Shown here in pieces: positions 63,999-64,000 of a stretch of 64,000 nt of DNA. The stretch is taken from assembly GCA_959607715.1 (NCBI GenBank), contig CAUHNN010000008.1, positions 1 through 64,000 on the forward strand. The letters are read 5' to 3'. Under the pieces are notes generated by a model, which worked only from the letters and a program-made list of their open reading frames with translations, was not told the origin of the DNA and searched no databases. The position numbers and the translations under genes were made by a program. The stretch's first letter is position 1. Each line of letters opens with the position of its first letter. The DNA comes from an uncultured Eggerthella sp. (GTDB lineage Bacteria > Actinomycetota > Coriobacteriia > Coriobacteriales > Eggerthellaceae).

Positions 63999-64000
63999 AG

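Overview
This 64-kb window is a piece of core chromosome from a moderately GC-rich bacterium. The gene content and protein features fit class Coriobacteriia (Actinomycetota), most probably the Eggerthellaceae. The points behind this are a 23S rRNA running clearly longer than the E. coli gene, a fused SecDF, [4Fe-4S]-type PurF, a two-domain PPK2 polyphosphate kinase, and QueH in place of QueG. The taxonomic call is an inference; no database was consulted.

Layout, left to right. Positions 1-4,000 hold the 5' part of a 23S gene and a complete 16S gene, both on the minus strand, with a spacer lacking tRNAs and a clear promoter. At 4.3-7.5 kb is a small plus-strand group: flippase-like membrane protein, nitroreductase, membrane J-domain protein and zinc-ribbon protein. 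It ends at three consecutive palindromic hairpins facing a minus-strand operon, sortase B-purF-purM-purN-purH (7.7-13.9 kb). At 14.0-19.7 kb is a polyphosphate module: a PPK2 kinase diverges from ppx-ppk1. At 19.8-31.2 kb are a DEAD-box helicase, asd, lysC, a DUF47 protein, and a tightly coupled run recJ-recQ fusion / rel / metallo-beta-lactamase-fold hydrolase. At 31.4-36.6 kb are glmU-prs-pth, a polyprenyl synthase with a peptidoglycan-binding protein, and tRNA-Leu(UAA). At 36.7-43.8 kb are a second ppx/gppA, an FtsB/DivIC-like protein, yebC, an SpoU methyltransferase, glmM, hisE and an amidohydrolase. At 43.9-51.8 kb are rpoC and rpoB. At 52.0-59.9 kb are DUF2797, DUF1292, secDF, tgt, a HAD phosphatase and a queH-queA fusion. 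At 59.9-64.0 kb are an NYN-LOTUS protein and the pyridoxal phosphate locus pdxR | pdxS-pdxT.

The genes form coherent metabolic sets: purine synthesis; polyphosphate synthesis and use together with (p)ppGpp control; cell-wall precursors (GlmM, GlmU, polyprenyl synthase, aspartate pathway); transcription; the last steps of queuosine tRNA modification; and vitamin B6 synthesis. I see no phage, insertion sequence, CRISPR array, toxin-antitoxin pair or defence island. The unusual material lies in the architecture of core proteins. The beta' subunit RpoC carries a C-terminal extension with a helix-hairpin-helix domain that aligns without gaps to the DNA-binding part of the RNA polymerase alpha-subunit C-terminal domain. 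RecJ is fused to a RecQ-like helicase, QueH is fused to QueA, PPK1 has a long acidic tail, and pdxT contains an in-frame palindromic insertion.
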